Shown here: one piece after another, positions 17,468 through 27,758 of the stretch | How the letters are laid out: each line of letters opens with the position of its first letter | Numbering within the stretch: position 1 is the first letter of the stretch | Assembly (NCBI RefSeq): GCF_947493865.1 | Contig: NZ_CANLTC010000001.1 | Coordinates: forward strand, 124,001-188,000 | Reading direction: 5' to 3' | Length of the DNA: 64,000 nucleotides | From: an uncultured Halomonas sp. | Lineage (GTDB): Bacteria; Pseudomonadota; Gammaproteobacteria; Pseudomonadales; Halomonadaceae | The notes under the pieces: generated by a model | Told to the model about the DNA's origin: nothing | Databases searched by the model: none | The model's input: the letters and a program-made list of their open reading frames with translations, nothing else | Made by a program: the position numbers and the translations under genes

Positions 17468-18319
17468 ATGCCTCTCCGCGATCTGCTGCTCGGCCTGGTG
17501 GTCATCGCCATCTGGGCGCTCAATATCATCGTCATCAAAGTGGGTGTGGCGGATATGCCGCCGCTGCTGTTGATGACGCTGCGATTCATGCTGGTGGCAG
17601 TGCTGGTCGTCCCTTTTACGCGGATCAATCGAAACCAGTTACCGTGGCTGCTATTGCTGTCGGTGACCTTCGGTGGCCTGCACTTCCCACTGCTCTTTAT
17701 CGGCCTGGGGCAGGCAGAAGCCGGCACCGGCGCCCTGCTGGTGCAGATGGGCACACCCTTCGCCACGCTATTGGCCGCTGCCTTTCTCAAGGAGCGCCTC
17801 GATCTGCGTCGTTGGTTGGGGCTGATAATGTCGTTTGCAGGGATCATCGTACTGGCAGGCGGCCCCTCGCTGCCGGCGCCCTTGCCTACGACACTGCTAC
17901 TCGCCAGCGCTTTTTTCTGGGCGGTCTCCAATCTACTGATCAAGGTTGCCCCGCATATCCCGCCCTTCACACTCGCCGGCTGGATCGCGCTGTTCGCGAT
18001 TCCACAGGTGGCGCTGGGCTCCTGGATCTTCGAGAGCAATCAACTCGCCCTCTTGTCTCGCGCAAGCTGGGCCGGCTGGGGAGCAGTGTTCTATACCGCT
18101 GTCATGTCCTCGATCCTTGCCTATACGCTGTGGTATCGACTCCTGCAAAAGCATCCGGTCAGCCGGGTCGTGCCTTTGTCTCTATTAATGCCGGTTTTCG
18201 CGGTACTGCTGGGAATGTGGCTACTGGGCGACCCTTTGGGCATCAACAAGCTGGCAGGCGGCATCATGGTGATCCTGGGACTGGCGATCATCAACATCCG
18301 GTTTAGAAGACAATACTGA
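17468..18319 (+). CDS. EamA/DMT family transporter
   Basis: 283 aa with ten predicted spans in two five-span halves, the standard drug/metabolite transporter layout. The first half opens LLLGLVVIAIWALNIIVIKVG; the second half ends with LLGMWLLGDPLGINKLAGGIMVILGLAIIN. E. coli EamA exports cysteine and O-acetylserine and is similar in length and N-terminus; the substrate here is inferred at best. Shine-Dalgarno AAGGA. It is divergent from the DUF192 gene with an 87-base shared promoter gap. Confidence 0.85.
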   Translation: MPLRDLLLGLVVIAIWALNIIVIKVGVADMPPLLLMTLRFMLVAVLVVPFTRINRNQLPWLLLLSVTFGGLHFPLLFIGLGQAEAGTGALLVQMGTPFATLLAAAFLKERLDLRRWLGLIMSFAGIIVLAGGPSLPAPLPTTLLLASAFFWAVSNLLIKVAPHIPPFTLAGWIALFAIPQVALGSWIFESNQLALLSRASWAGWGAVFYTAVMSSILAYTLWYRLLQKHPVSRVVPLSLLMPVFAVLLGMWLLGDPLGINKLAGGIMVILGLAIINIRFRRQY

Positions 18320-18372
18320 TCCCGCTCGAACCAAGCCTTATGACACACCCTGGGGCCTGTGCACCAACGCAA

Positions 18373-18403
18373 GCGGGCCGCCGGTTAATCACCGGCGGCC
18401 CGC
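18373..18403. terminator. Strong hairpin between convergent genes
   Basis: Perfect 13-base arms (18373-18385 and 18391-18403) with a 5-base loop. No T-run follows on either strand, but the stem is very GC-rich and lies exactly between the converging EamA and phasin genes, so it probably ends transcription from both sides. Confidence 0.6.
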
Positions 18404-18437
18404 CAATATCCCGTGTCCATCACGGGATCACGACATC

Positions 18438-18839
18438 TTACTTGGTCGCTTTTTGAACGTTCTGCTGTGCAGTCTCGTTGGCAGACTTCACGTTTTCTTG
18501 AACCAGCTGCTGGCTCTTCTCAGCGAATTCCTGGTTCATCGCGACAACTTTCTGAGTATCGCCCTTCAGACGCTCACCCATTTCCTGAGCGACTTTCTGC
18601 TGGCTTTCGACGAAAGAGCGCAGATCGTCGGAATTCTTGATGTTGAGCATTGAACGCGCCTGGCTGAAGCTGGCGTTTGAGTAGGCCTTGGCAAACTCAT
18701 ATTGAGTATTGAGAACGCGCTCAGCATATTCTACGGTCAGTGATGCATAGGAACGCATCGGACCAAAGAACAGAGATTGAAACTGCTGGTTCATTTGGTT
18801 GGCTTGCTTGTTCATGCGATCAGTATTTGTGTTGGCCAT
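18438..18839 (-). CDS. Phasin family protein
   Basis: 133 aa from the ATG at 18839, which has GGAGG at ideal distance; the frame to 18908 lacks a signal. The sequence is amphipathic and all-helical with many Gln, Asn and Ala: FQSLFFGPMRSYASLTVEYAERVLNTQYEFAKAY is the phasin domain core, and KATK ends it. Phasins coat polyhydroxyalkanoate granules, limiting coalescence. No PHA synthase is in the window. A plausible sigma-70 promoter is at 18893-18921. Confidence 0.85.
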   Translation of the reverse strand: MANTNTDRMNKQANQMNQQFQSLFFGPMRSYASLTVEYAERVLNTQYEFAKAYSNASFSQARSMLNIKNSDDLRSFVESQQKVAQEMGERLKGDTQKVVAMNQEFAEKSQQLVQENVKSANETAQQNVQKATK

Positions 18840-18892
18840 GTGGCACCTCCATTGAGTGACGTATGTAAGGGCCTCGCCCTTTGCTGCTATGC

Positions 18893-18921
18893 ACAATAGC
18901 AAAGACATTGCTGCAGTGCAA
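18893..18921 (-). promoter_or_regulatory. Candidate phasin promoter
   Basis: Read on the minus strand: TTGCAC, a 17-base spacer, then TATTGT. Each hexamer matches the sigma-70 consensus at four of six positions. Spacing is ideal and the element lies about 55 bases before the phasin start. Confidence 0.4.
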
Positions 18922-19088
18922 TAACGAATTTGGGTTTTTCCAAAAGCGGCCCTTTTCTATGATGATCGTTCTCTCGCTATCGATCGGAATGGCGTAGAAT
19001 ACCCAACGTCATCATGGCGAACACGACGCCAATCCGAAGCACACCGCTGCCAAAAGCCAATGCCGCACAGTTGATCCAGAGATACAGC

Positions 19089-19298
19089 ATGGGACTAAGA
19101 GAGATAGCGCTGGGAGGGATCTACTTCAGTCCCCTACTCCTGTATGCCCTTCTTGGTGTCTTCTTTGCCGGCGTGCTGCGTACTTTCTTGCACCGCTGGC
19201 TGGGCTCCCGAGTTCTCTGGTTCGAAGCCTGGTTCGATCTGGCACTATTCGTGATCGCCACGGCCGCAATCGCCTTTCTGTTTTCGTCGACCTGGTAA
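19089..19298 (+). CDS. DUF1656 family membrane protein (efflux accessory)
   Basis: 69 aa from the ATG at 19089. The frame opens at 19014, but the family starts at the block M-x-REIALGGIYFSPLLLYALLG, so the internal ATG is preferred; neither start has a clear ribosome site. Two hydrophobic spans. DUF1656 proteins (E. coli AaeX is one) lie in front of a HlyD-type fusion protein and an AaeB-type pump, exactly as here. Function is not settled; it is a presumed inner-membrane helper of the pump. Confidence 0.8.
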   Translation: MGLREIALGGIYFSPLLLYALLGVFFAGVLRTFLHRWLGSRVLWFEAWFDLALFVIATAAIAFLFSSTW

Positions 19299-19306
19299 CT
19301 TTATTC

Positions 19307-20182
19307 ATGCGCACGTCACTACGCCTCTTGATTACCCTGGTGGTGGTCTTGCTTGCTCTCGCTGCAGGCGCCTGGCTCTGGCATTACTACCTTTACACCC
19401 CCTGGACGCGGGATGGTCGTGTGGCCGCGGATGTCATCACCATTTCCCCGGATGTCAGCGGCTGGATAGACGATCTTGTCGTCGACGACTCGGTGCAAGT
19501 CGAGCAAGGTCAAATACTTTTCACGCTGAACACGGCACGCTACGAGGCGGCGGTGAACGAGGCCGAAGCCGAGGTTGCCAACCGCAAGGCGCAACTGGAA
19601 CTGAAGCGCCACGAGGAGAATCGGCGCAGTCGATTGAGCAACCGGGCCATCAGCAAGGAAGACCGGGAGGTGTCGCGCATCAATACCCGCCTGGCACAAG
19701 CGGAGCTGGCGAAAGCCGAAGCTCAGTTACAAGAGGCGCGTCTGGATCTTGAGCGCACCACGGCCAGGGCGCCGGCTGCAGGTCATATCCTCAATCTGCA
19801 ACTCACTCAAGGCGATTATGTTTCTCGCAGCGAGCCGGTCATGGCGCTGGTCAAGACCGACTCGTTCTATGTCATCGGGTATTTCGAAGAAACCAAGATG
19901 GCCCGGATTCATCTCGGCGATGCCGCTCATGTGCTTTTAATGAACGGCGATACTCGACTGAAGGGTCGTGTCTCGGGAATCGCGCGGGGCATCGCCGATG
20001 ACAACCAGCGACTCGATGCGCAGCTGTTGCCCCAGGTCGAGCCGACCTTCAACTGGGTACGTCTGGCCCAGCGTATCCCGGTACGCATAACCCTCGACGA
20101 TGTGCCCGAGGATATTCTGCTGAGCGCCGGCATGAGTGCCTCGGTTCGCATTATCGACGATCCCGACCTCCTGCAGAAATAG
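19307..20182 (+). CDS. HlyD-family periplasmic adaptor, AaeA-like
   Basis: 291 aa. One N-terminal span (about residues 5-28), then YYLYTPWTRDGRVAADVITISPDVSGWIDDLVVDD, the barrel-sandwich lipoyl half, a helical hairpin rich in Glu and Ala (about 85-150), the second lipoyl half, and a beta-barrel domain. This is the AaeA/EmrA type linker that joins an inner-membrane pump to an outer-membrane channel. Gap to the DUF1656 stop is 8 bases and to the pump gene 9 bases, so the three form one operon. Confidence 0.88.
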   Translation: MRTSLRLLITLVVVLLALAAGAWLWHYYLYTPWTRDGRVAADVITISPDVSGWIDDLVVDDSVQVEQGQILFTLNTARYEAAVNEAEAEVANRKAQLELKRHEENRRSRLSNRAISKEDREVSRINTRLAQAELAKAEAQLQEARLDLERTTARAPAAGHILNLQLTQGDYVSRSEPVMALVKTDSFYVIGYFEETKMARIHLGDAAHVLLMNGDTRLKGRVSGIARGIADDNQRLDAQLLPQVEPTFNWVRLAQRIPVRITLDDVPEDILLSAGMSASVRIIDDPDLLQK

Positions 20183-20191
20183 AGCGTCATC

Positions 20192-22222
20192 ATGTCACCT
20201 TTTCTGCAAGCCTTTCTGATGCCTTCCTCCACGGCGGTCAAATTCGCACTCAAGGGTGTGATCGCCATGTTCCTGGCGCTTTACATCGCGCTGTGGATGG
20301 ATCTGGAGCGTCCTTACTGGGCAATGATATCCGCGGCCTTCCTGCAGATACGCCCCATGAGCGGCATGGTGATCGAAAAGGGACTATGCCAACTGGGAGG
20401 CACGATCATTGGCGCTCTGGTTGGCATCCTGATCATGTCCCTGTTCGCCCAGGCCCGGGTGCCGGCGCTGATGATGCTGACCTGCTGGATCATGCTGTGC
20501 ATCTACAGCGCGTCGCTCACGCGCAACAACTTTGCCTACGGTTTCATCATGGGCGCAGTCACGGCAATGCTTGTGGTAGTCATTTCCCATAGCGGTGCTT
20601 CCAGCGTTTTCGATGTCGCCGTGTCGCGTATTTCGGAAATAGGGTTGGGCGCGCTGTGCGCCACTCTCATCAGCGCCCTGCTGTGGCCAACTCACGTACG
20701 CCATCATCTAGCCAGGCAGGCGGATGAGACCCTGAAGCAGGCCTTCACCTACACCGCGAGACGGCTCGAAGGCCATGGCAGCCGTGAGATGCTGCCAACC
20801 TTGACCGCAAGCCTCGAACCATTGATGACTCTGGAAACCGACAGCCAGGCCGCTCGCTATGAAGATCCTTCTGGCCCGGGGCGGGTACGCGGCGCCCATC
20901 TGCTGACCCGGCGCACCATGCGCCTGCTGGCCACCACGGAAGCCCTCGATCAACTGCTGCGCGATCCGCATTCTCCACTGGATGTCAGCGTTCGACACCT
21001 GGCCCGGGAGACGTCGACGATCTTTCTGGAGGCAAAGGCCATGGACGACCCGGCGGCTGCACGTGAACGCCTGCAGCAACAGCGCCATGTCACCTACGAA
21101 CTCGAAACCGAAGCGCTTTCCACCCTGTCGCTTCGCGTACTGCTCGGGCTAAGAGAGATACTGGGGCATGCCTCCATCATGCTCGAGGCCCGAGCCACCA
21201 TCGATCATCCCGAGACGCACCGTCTGCGTAGCCCCTCGCTTTCCTGGCATCGGGATCATCTGGTGGCTGGCGTGAATGGCCTGCGTGCCGGGGTGGTATT
21301 CAGCTCCGTGGCGGTGTTCTGGCTCATGACATCCTGGACCAGTGGCACCACCGCGCTGCTTCTGGCAACGCTTTTTTCCGGCATCTTTGCCAGTTACCCC
21401 AACCCTGCCAAGGTAGGCACGGTGCTGCTCAAGGGGATGCTGGCGGCAATACCCAGCGCCTTCCTGTTCGGCCATGTGCTGCTGTCCCAGGCCAATGGTT
21501 TTCCCATGCTGGCCATGCTCATGGGCGTGCCCTTGTTCATTGGCCTTCTCGGCGCAGGCCATCCGGTCACCATCGGCTACAGCCTGCCCTTCACCGTTGC
21601 CAATATCCTGCTGACCATGCCCGGCAACGACATGAGCTTCGCCATCGACAGCTTCCTCAATCGAGGGCTTGCGGTGGTAATCGGCGTCTGCGCCATGGTC
21701 ATGGGGTTTCGTCTCATTCCCGCCTTCAGCGAGAAACTCATTCGGCGGCGCTTGACCGCCGCCACGACCCGGGATCTGGACCGGGTGGCGCGCCGCCCCC
21801 CGCGGCAGACGGATATCTGGTTCAGCGACCGCATGGCGGATCGCTTGTTGAAACTGGCACGCCACGACGAGATGCTGCCGGAGGATCAGCGCCACCTGCT
21901 CGCCCTGGGTCTTTTCGGACTCGACATGGGACGCGCCTGCCTGCGCTTGCGCCGGCGCCTCGACGACGTCGACGATGCCAAGCTGCAAACCGCTTATCAG
22001 GATCTGCTCGAACGCTTCGCCAAGAGCTTTACGCAGAGTTCAAATGGCCAGGTACCGCACGACTTCATCGACGCCGCCCATACGCTGCGTGAACGCGTGA
22101 CGAACTGCGAGATCTTGTCTACCAAGCGCCGTCTGCTGATCGATGGCCTTGTCGAGCGCATGGCGCTCTCCTTCGAACGACAAGCAGGCCAGATGGCGAA
22201 GGCCTTGGCTCAAGCCTCTTGA
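20192..22222 (+). CDS. FUSC family efflux pump, AaeB-like
   Basis: 676 aa. Two membrane blocks of about five or six spans (residues about 15-165 and 360-520) with a soluble helical region after each; the opening SSTAVKFALKGVIAMFLALYIALWMDLERPYWAMISAAFLQI is characteristic of the fusaric-acid resistance family. AaeB in E. coli exports p-hydroxybenzoate and related aromatic acids. The substrate here is inferred as aromatic or weak organic acids. Its last 13 bases overlap the end of the opposite-strand GST gene. Confidence 0.88.
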   Translation: MSPFLQAFLMPSSTAVKFALKGVIAMFLALYIALWMDLERPYWAMISAAFLQIRPMSGMVIEKGLCQLGGTIIGALVGILIMSLFAQARVPALMMLTCWIMLCIYSASLTRNNFAYGFIMGAVTAMLVVVISHSGASSVFDVAVSRISEIGLGALCATLISALLWPTHVRHHLARQADETLKQAFTYTARRLEGHGSREMLPTLTASLEPLMTLETDSQAARYEDPSGPGRVRGAHLLTRRTMRLLATTEALDQLLRDPHSPLDVSVRHLARETSTIFLEAKAMDDPAAARERLQQQRHVTYELETEALSTLSLRVLLGLREILGHASIMLEARATIDHPETHRLRSPSLSWHRDHLVAGVNGLRAGVVFSSVAVFWLMTSWTSGTTALLLATLFSGIFASYPNPAKVGTVLLKGMLAAIPSAFLFGHVLLSQANGFPMLAMLMGVPLFIGLLGAGHPVTIGYSLPFTVANILLTMPGNDMSFAIDSFLNRGLAVVIGVCAMVMGFRLIPAFSEKLIRRRLTAATTRDLDRVARRPPRQTDIWFSDRMADRLLKLARHDEMLPEDQRHLLALGLFGLDMGRACLRLRRRLDDVDDAKLQTAYQDLLERFAKSFTQSSNGQVPHDFIDAAHTLRERVTNCEILSTKRRLLIDGLVERMALSFERQAGQMAKALAQAS

Positions 22223-22911
22223 ATATCGATGCTACGCAAGGCCTTGCGCCCCAATCCGTCATGCAGATCCAGCATCCGCTCGATCCAGCCATGCACCGGA
22301 TCGGTGCTGGAGACCAGCTCGGTACTGGAAACATTGCGTGCCCACATGAAATGACCGAAGAGTAGATAATCCGCCCCGGCCGGTGCAGCGCCATCCAGAA
22401 ATTCGGCTTCTTCCAAGCGGCCACGCAGCGGGCCGAACGCCTGATCGAGCATGCTCAATCCTGTACTGGGGTCATGCATTTCCTCAAGCGTACAACCCAA
22501 GGCCTTCTCTCGACTTTGACGAAAGTAGTCGCGATCCTTCGGGTGTACCGCATTGAACAGATCCATCACGACGATCCGCAGGATGCCGGGCGCCAGAGAG
22601 CGCTCGCTGTAGAACTTGAAGAACCGCGCCCGGGCTTCGGCCTCACCCTCGCCCAGCAGCGGCTTGTCTGGATAGCTGCGATCGAGATGGCGAAAGATAG
22701 CGTAGCTATCGACCACTGTCGTTTCGCCATCGACCAGCACCGGCACCTTCCCCTGCTCCGAGAACTCGAGCGTCTCTTTTTCCGTGAAATGCCAGGGCCG
22801 TGTTTCATAGGTCAACCCCTTGTGAGCCAGCGCGTACTTTACTCGCCAGCAGTAAGGGGAAAAACGCAATTCATCATCGATACCGCATAGATCGTAAAGT
22901 AAACGGGTCAT
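22210..22911 (-). CDS. Glutathione S-transferase family protein
   Basis: 233 aa. The N-terminal thioredoxin fold is clear (LRFSPYCWRVKYALAHKGLTYE; the cis-proline and glutathione loop GKVPVLVDGETTVVDSYAIFRHLD), followed by an all-helical C-terminal domain. The SPYC motif puts Ser or Cys at the usual catalytic position. Substrate unknown; it resembles the broad beta-etherase/zeta-like bacterial group. Shine-Dalgarno GAGGAC. Convergent with the AaeB-like pump. Confidence 0.85.
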   Translation of the reverse strand: MTRLLYDLCGIDDELRFSPYCWRVKYALAHKGLTYETRPWHFTEKETLEFSEQGKVPVLVDGETTVVDSYAIFRHLDRSYPDKPLLGEGEAEARARFFKFYSERSLAPGILRIVVMDLFNAVHPKDRDYFRQSREKALGCTLEEMHDPSTGLSMLDQAFGPLRGRLEEAEFLDGAAPAGADYLLFGHFMWARNVSSTELVSSTDPVHGWIERMLDLHDGLGRKALRSIDIQEA

Positions 22912-23005
22912 GCAATGTCCTCGAAATTAGCTTATCGCTCGACGCTAACACTACCCAGGCAAGGGCGCCAATCCTCTATCACGAATATTTCCTGACTTGT
23001 CTATT

Positions 23006-23018
23006 GGTCTAATAGACC
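23006..23018. promoter_or_regulatory. Candidate GntR/FadR-type operator upstream of lldP
   Basis: GGTCTA and TAGACC are perfect inverted arms around one A. GntR regulators of the FadR subfamily (LldR, GlcC, PdhR) bind short TGGTC..GACCA palindromes, and this gene encodes a lactate permease. The rest of the 338-base gap 22912-23249 is AT-rich (23041-23165) and holds no supported gene. Confidence 0.5.
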
Positions 23019-23249
23019 GCCCCGGCCGCTCTAACCATTCATGACGCTCGGATGCCGAAAAGCAACTTATCCTTTAAAAATCAACAATATAAAACAAATA
23101 AAGCGACTAATGCTTAGCGCTTTTCTAAATGTCCGCACAATGGTAAAAAACGCAACTGGCGATTATTGTTCCGCCATCCCAGAATGCGACAGTTGCTCGA
23201 CACCATGCATGAACCACGATGCATGAACAACAACAAGCGAGGCTTCCCC

Positions 23250-24947
<1,698 letters not shown>

Positions 24948-24954
24948 TTCGAAC

Positions 24955-24989
24955 AAAAGCCACACCGGCGCACTGCTGGCGTGGCTTTT
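24955..24989. terminator. Bidirectional terminator after lldP
   Basis: Fifteen-base arms (24955-24969 and 24975-24989) with two G.U pairs, beginning AAAAGCCAC and ending GTGGCTTTT. Each strand therefore has a T-run. It serves the convergent lldP and symporter genes. Confidence 0.85.
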
Positions 24990-24995
24990 CCTTCA

Positions 24996-25982
24996 TCAAG
25001 AGAATGGCTCGACTGCGGTGTTTCGACTGCGCGCATAGCGACGGGCCAATATGGCACAGACGAATAGCTGTATCTGATGGAACAGCATCAGCGGCAGGAT
25101 GACGCTGCCCACCTGCGAGGCGGAAAACAGTACATGGGCCATGGGTATCCCGCTGCTCAGGCTTTTCTTGGAGCCGCAGAATACGATGGTAATTTCATCT
25201 TCTTGCGAAAATCCCAGCCAGCGGCTTGCCTGGGTCGTAATGATCAATACGGCTGCCAGCAACACGCAGTCGACGATCACCATGACTGTCAGCGCCTGAA
25301 GCGACAGCTGCTCCCAAAGCCCGGCGACTATCGCCTCGCTGAACGCCATGTACACCACCATCAGAATCGCTCCGCGATCCACCAATCCGACCAGGCGTTT
25401 ATGCCGAGCCATCCATGCCCCCAGCCAGCGCTGCACTATCTGACCGAGCAGAAACGGCACCAGCAATTGCAGCAGAATGGCGCCTAAGGCATCGAGAGAA
25501 ACGCCCCCGGCCTGGGCACTCATCAAGAGTCCTACCAGCAACGGGGTGATGAACATGCCGAGAATGTTCGACGCAGAGGCCGAGCAGATCGCCGCCGGCA
25601 CGTTACCCCCGGCAATGGAGGTAAAGGCGATGGATGACTGGATCGTCGACGGCAGCACGCACAGGAACAGAATGCCCATGGCCAGGGCGGGCGGTAGCAA
25701 GCCAGGCGCCAACAGGCCAAGGATCAGACCCAGTATCGGAAACAGCACGAAGGTGCTGGCGAACACCACTAGATGCAGACGCCAGTGAATCATCCCCTTG
25801 AGTACCGTACGCGGCGACAGCTTGGCGCCGTGCAGAAAGAACAGCAGCGCGATGGCCAGCTTGGTCACCAGAGAGAATGCCTCTGCGGCCTCACCGCGCA
25901 CGGGCAGCAGCGAGGCGAGGATAACCGTGCCGAGCAGCATCACTACGTAGTTGTCGATGTTCAACCGTCTGAGTAGCGTCAC
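24996..25982 (-). CDS. SBF-like bile acid:sodium symporter family protein (YfeH type)
   Basis: 328 aa, started at GTG 25982 (AAAGG upstream; no earlier ATG in frame). Nine or ten spans. The family signatures are FLHGAKLSPRTVLKGMIHWRLHLVVFASTFVLFPILGLIL early, LPSTIQSSIAFTSIAGGNVPAAICSASASNILG in the middle, and FCGSKKSLSSGIPMA late. Family members in bacteria carry organic anions with Na+; the true ligand is seldom known. It faces lldP and shares its terminator. Confidence 0.85.
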   Translation of the reverse strand: MTLLRRLNIDNYVVMLLGTVILASLLPVRGEAAEAFSLVTKLAIALLFFLHGAKLSPRTVLKGMIHWRLHLVVFASTFVLFPILGLILGLLAPGLLPPALAMGILFLCVLPSTIQSSIAFTSIAGGNVPAAICSASASNILGMFITPLLVGLLMSAQAGGVSLDALGAILLQLLVPFLLGQIVQRWLGAWMARHKRLVGLVDRGAILMVVYMAFSEAIVAGLWEQLSLQALTVMVIVDCVLLAAVLIITTQASRWLGFSQEDEITIVFCGSKKSLSSGIPMAHVLFSASQVGSVILPLMLFHQIQLFVCAILARRYARSRNTAVEPFS

Positions 25983-26132
25983 AAGAAACCTTTACGTCGC
26001 AGATCCGGGAAGCGGCAAGCATCATACTAGGAGCGAAACGCTGACGCTTGCTTTCGCTCGCTCAGGCACTCCTTCGGCGCTCCTCCAGGTAGGAAACCAG
26101 CCCATCGAAGATCCACTATTTCGTGTATTTTG

Positions 26133-26156
26133 GAAAATATTTTCATAAGTTAGACC
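26133..26156. promoter_or_regulatory. Palindrome and GntR-like half-site before glcD
   Basis: GAAAATATTTTC (26133-26144) is a perfect 12-base palindrome, followed at 26151 by TAGACC, with TTAGACCAAT matching one arm of the lldP operator. The two lie 94-117 bases before glcD. Whether they act together is unknown. Confidence 0.4.
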
Positions 26157-26249
26157 AATTACTGCCCCAGCCGATGTTTCAGGGGCTGGACACCGCCTTC
26201 AGTAACGCTCAAATTGAAGAGCATCTTGAGACAACATGCCGAGGCGATC

Positions 26250-27749
26250 ATGAACATTCTCTACGACGAACGAATAGATGGCGTGCTGCCCGCCTCGGAC
26301 AAGGCGAATACACTCCAGCGCTTGCAACAAGCCCTGCCCGACATGCTGCTGCTGCATCGGGAAGAAGATCTACGCCCCTTTGAATGCGATGGACTTTCTG
26401 CCTATCGCGTGGTGCCGATGCTGGTCGCCATGCCCGACACCATCGAGCAGATCGAAACACTGATGCGCACCTGTTCTGAGCTGGGCGTGCCGGTGGTCAC
26501 CCGGGGTGCAGGCACCGGTCTTTCCGGAGGTGCCCTGCCGCTGGAAAAGGGCGTTTTGCTGGTCATGTCGCGCTTTTCACGCATTCTCGGTATCGACCCG
26601 GACGCCCGCATCGCTCATGTGCAGCCCGGGGTTCGTAACCTGGCCATTTCCGAGGCGGCGGCGCCTTATGGCCTCTATTATGCACCGGATCCATCGTCGC
26701 AAATCGCCTGTTCGATCGGCGGCAACGTCGCCGAGAACGCCGGCGGCGTGCATTGCCTGAAATACGGTTTGACGGTGCATAACGTGCTCAGGGTCGAGGT
26801 CGTCACCATCGAAGGCGAGCGCATGATCCTGGGCTCGGAAGCCTTCGATGCCCCCGGCTTCGACCTGCTCGCCCTATTCACCGGTTCCGAAGGCATGCTC
26901 GGCGTGATCACCGAAGTCACCGTGAAGCTGCTGCCCAAGCCCGAGAGCGCCAAGGTGCTGATGGCCAGCTTCGACGACGTCGAGAAGGCCGGCAAGGCCG
27001 TCGGTGACATCATCGCCGCAGGCATCATCCCAGGGGGCCTTGAGATGATGGACAAGCTGGCGATTCAGGCCGCCGAAGACTTCGTCAAGGCAGGCTACCC
27101 GGTGGAGGCCGAGGCAATACTGCTGTGCGAGCTGGACGGCGTGGAAGCGGATGTCGACGACGACTGTGCCACGGTACGCAAGGTTCTCGAGCAAGCCGGC
27201 GCCAGCGATATTCAACAGGCCCGGGACGAAGCAGAGCGTGCGCTTTTCTGGGCCGGCCGCAAGAATGCCTTCCCTGCGGTGGGGCGCATGTCGCCGGACT
27301 ACTACTGCATGGACGGCACCATTCCTCGCCGGGAGCTGCCCAGGGTGCTCAAGGGCATCGCCGCTTTGTCGGAAGAGTACGGCCTGCGGGTCGCCAACGT
27401 CTTTCATGCCGGCGACGGCAACACCCACCCGCTGATCCTGTTCGATGCCAACAAGCCCGGAGAGCTGGAAAAGGCCGAGACCATCGGCGGCAAGATACTC
27501 GAGCTGTGTGTCGAGGTGGGCGGTAGCATCACCGGTGAACACGGCGTGGGGCGTGAAAAGATCAACCAGATGTGCACCCAGTTCCAGCCCGATGAGATCA
27601 CCACCTTTCATGCGGTAAAGGCGGCCTTCGACAGTGCGGGCCTGCTCAATCCGGGCAAGAACATACCGACGCTGCACCGCTGCGCCGAATTCGGTGCCAT
27701 GCATGTACATAATGGAGAGTTGCCGCATCCCGAGCTGCCCCGCTTCTGA
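26250..27749 (+). CDS. glcD: Glycolate oxidase subunit GlcD (FAD-linked)
   Basis: 499 aa from the ATG at 26250, the same length as E. coli GlcD; the frame start at 26214 is 12 codons further and lacks a better signal. FAD-binding motif VVTRGAGTGLSGGALP (about residue 85), SIGGNVAENAGGVHCLKYG, and at the C-terminus GNTHPLILFD and GGSITGEHGVGREK. With GlcE and GlcF it oxidises glycolate to glyoxylate at the membrane, passing electrons to quinone. First gene of the operon glcDEFG. Confidence 0.95.
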   Translation: MNILYDERIDGVLPASDKANTLQRLQQALPDMLLLHREEDLRPFECDGLSAYRVVPMLVAMPDTIEQIETLMRTCSELGVPVVTRGAGTGLSGGALPLEKGVLLVMSRFSRILGIDPDARIAHVQPGVRNLAISEAAAPYGLYYAPDPSSQIACSIGGNVAENAGGVHCLKYGLTVHNVLRVEVVTIEGERMILGSEAFDAPGFDLLALFTGSEGMLGVITEVTVKLLPKPESAKVLMASFDDVEKAGKAVGDIIAAGIIPGGLEMMDKLAIQAAEDFVKAGYPVEAEAILLCELDGVEADVDDDCATVRKVLEQAGASDIQQARDEAERALFWAGRKNAFPAVGRMSPDYYCMDGTIPRRELPRVLKGIAALSEEYGLRVANVFHAGDGNTHPLILFDANKPGELEKAETIGGKILELCVEVGGSITGEHGVGREKINQMCTQFQPDEITTFHAVKAAFDSAGLLNPGKNIPTLHRCAEFGAMHVHNGELPHPELPRF

Positions 27750-27758
27750 GGACGAATC

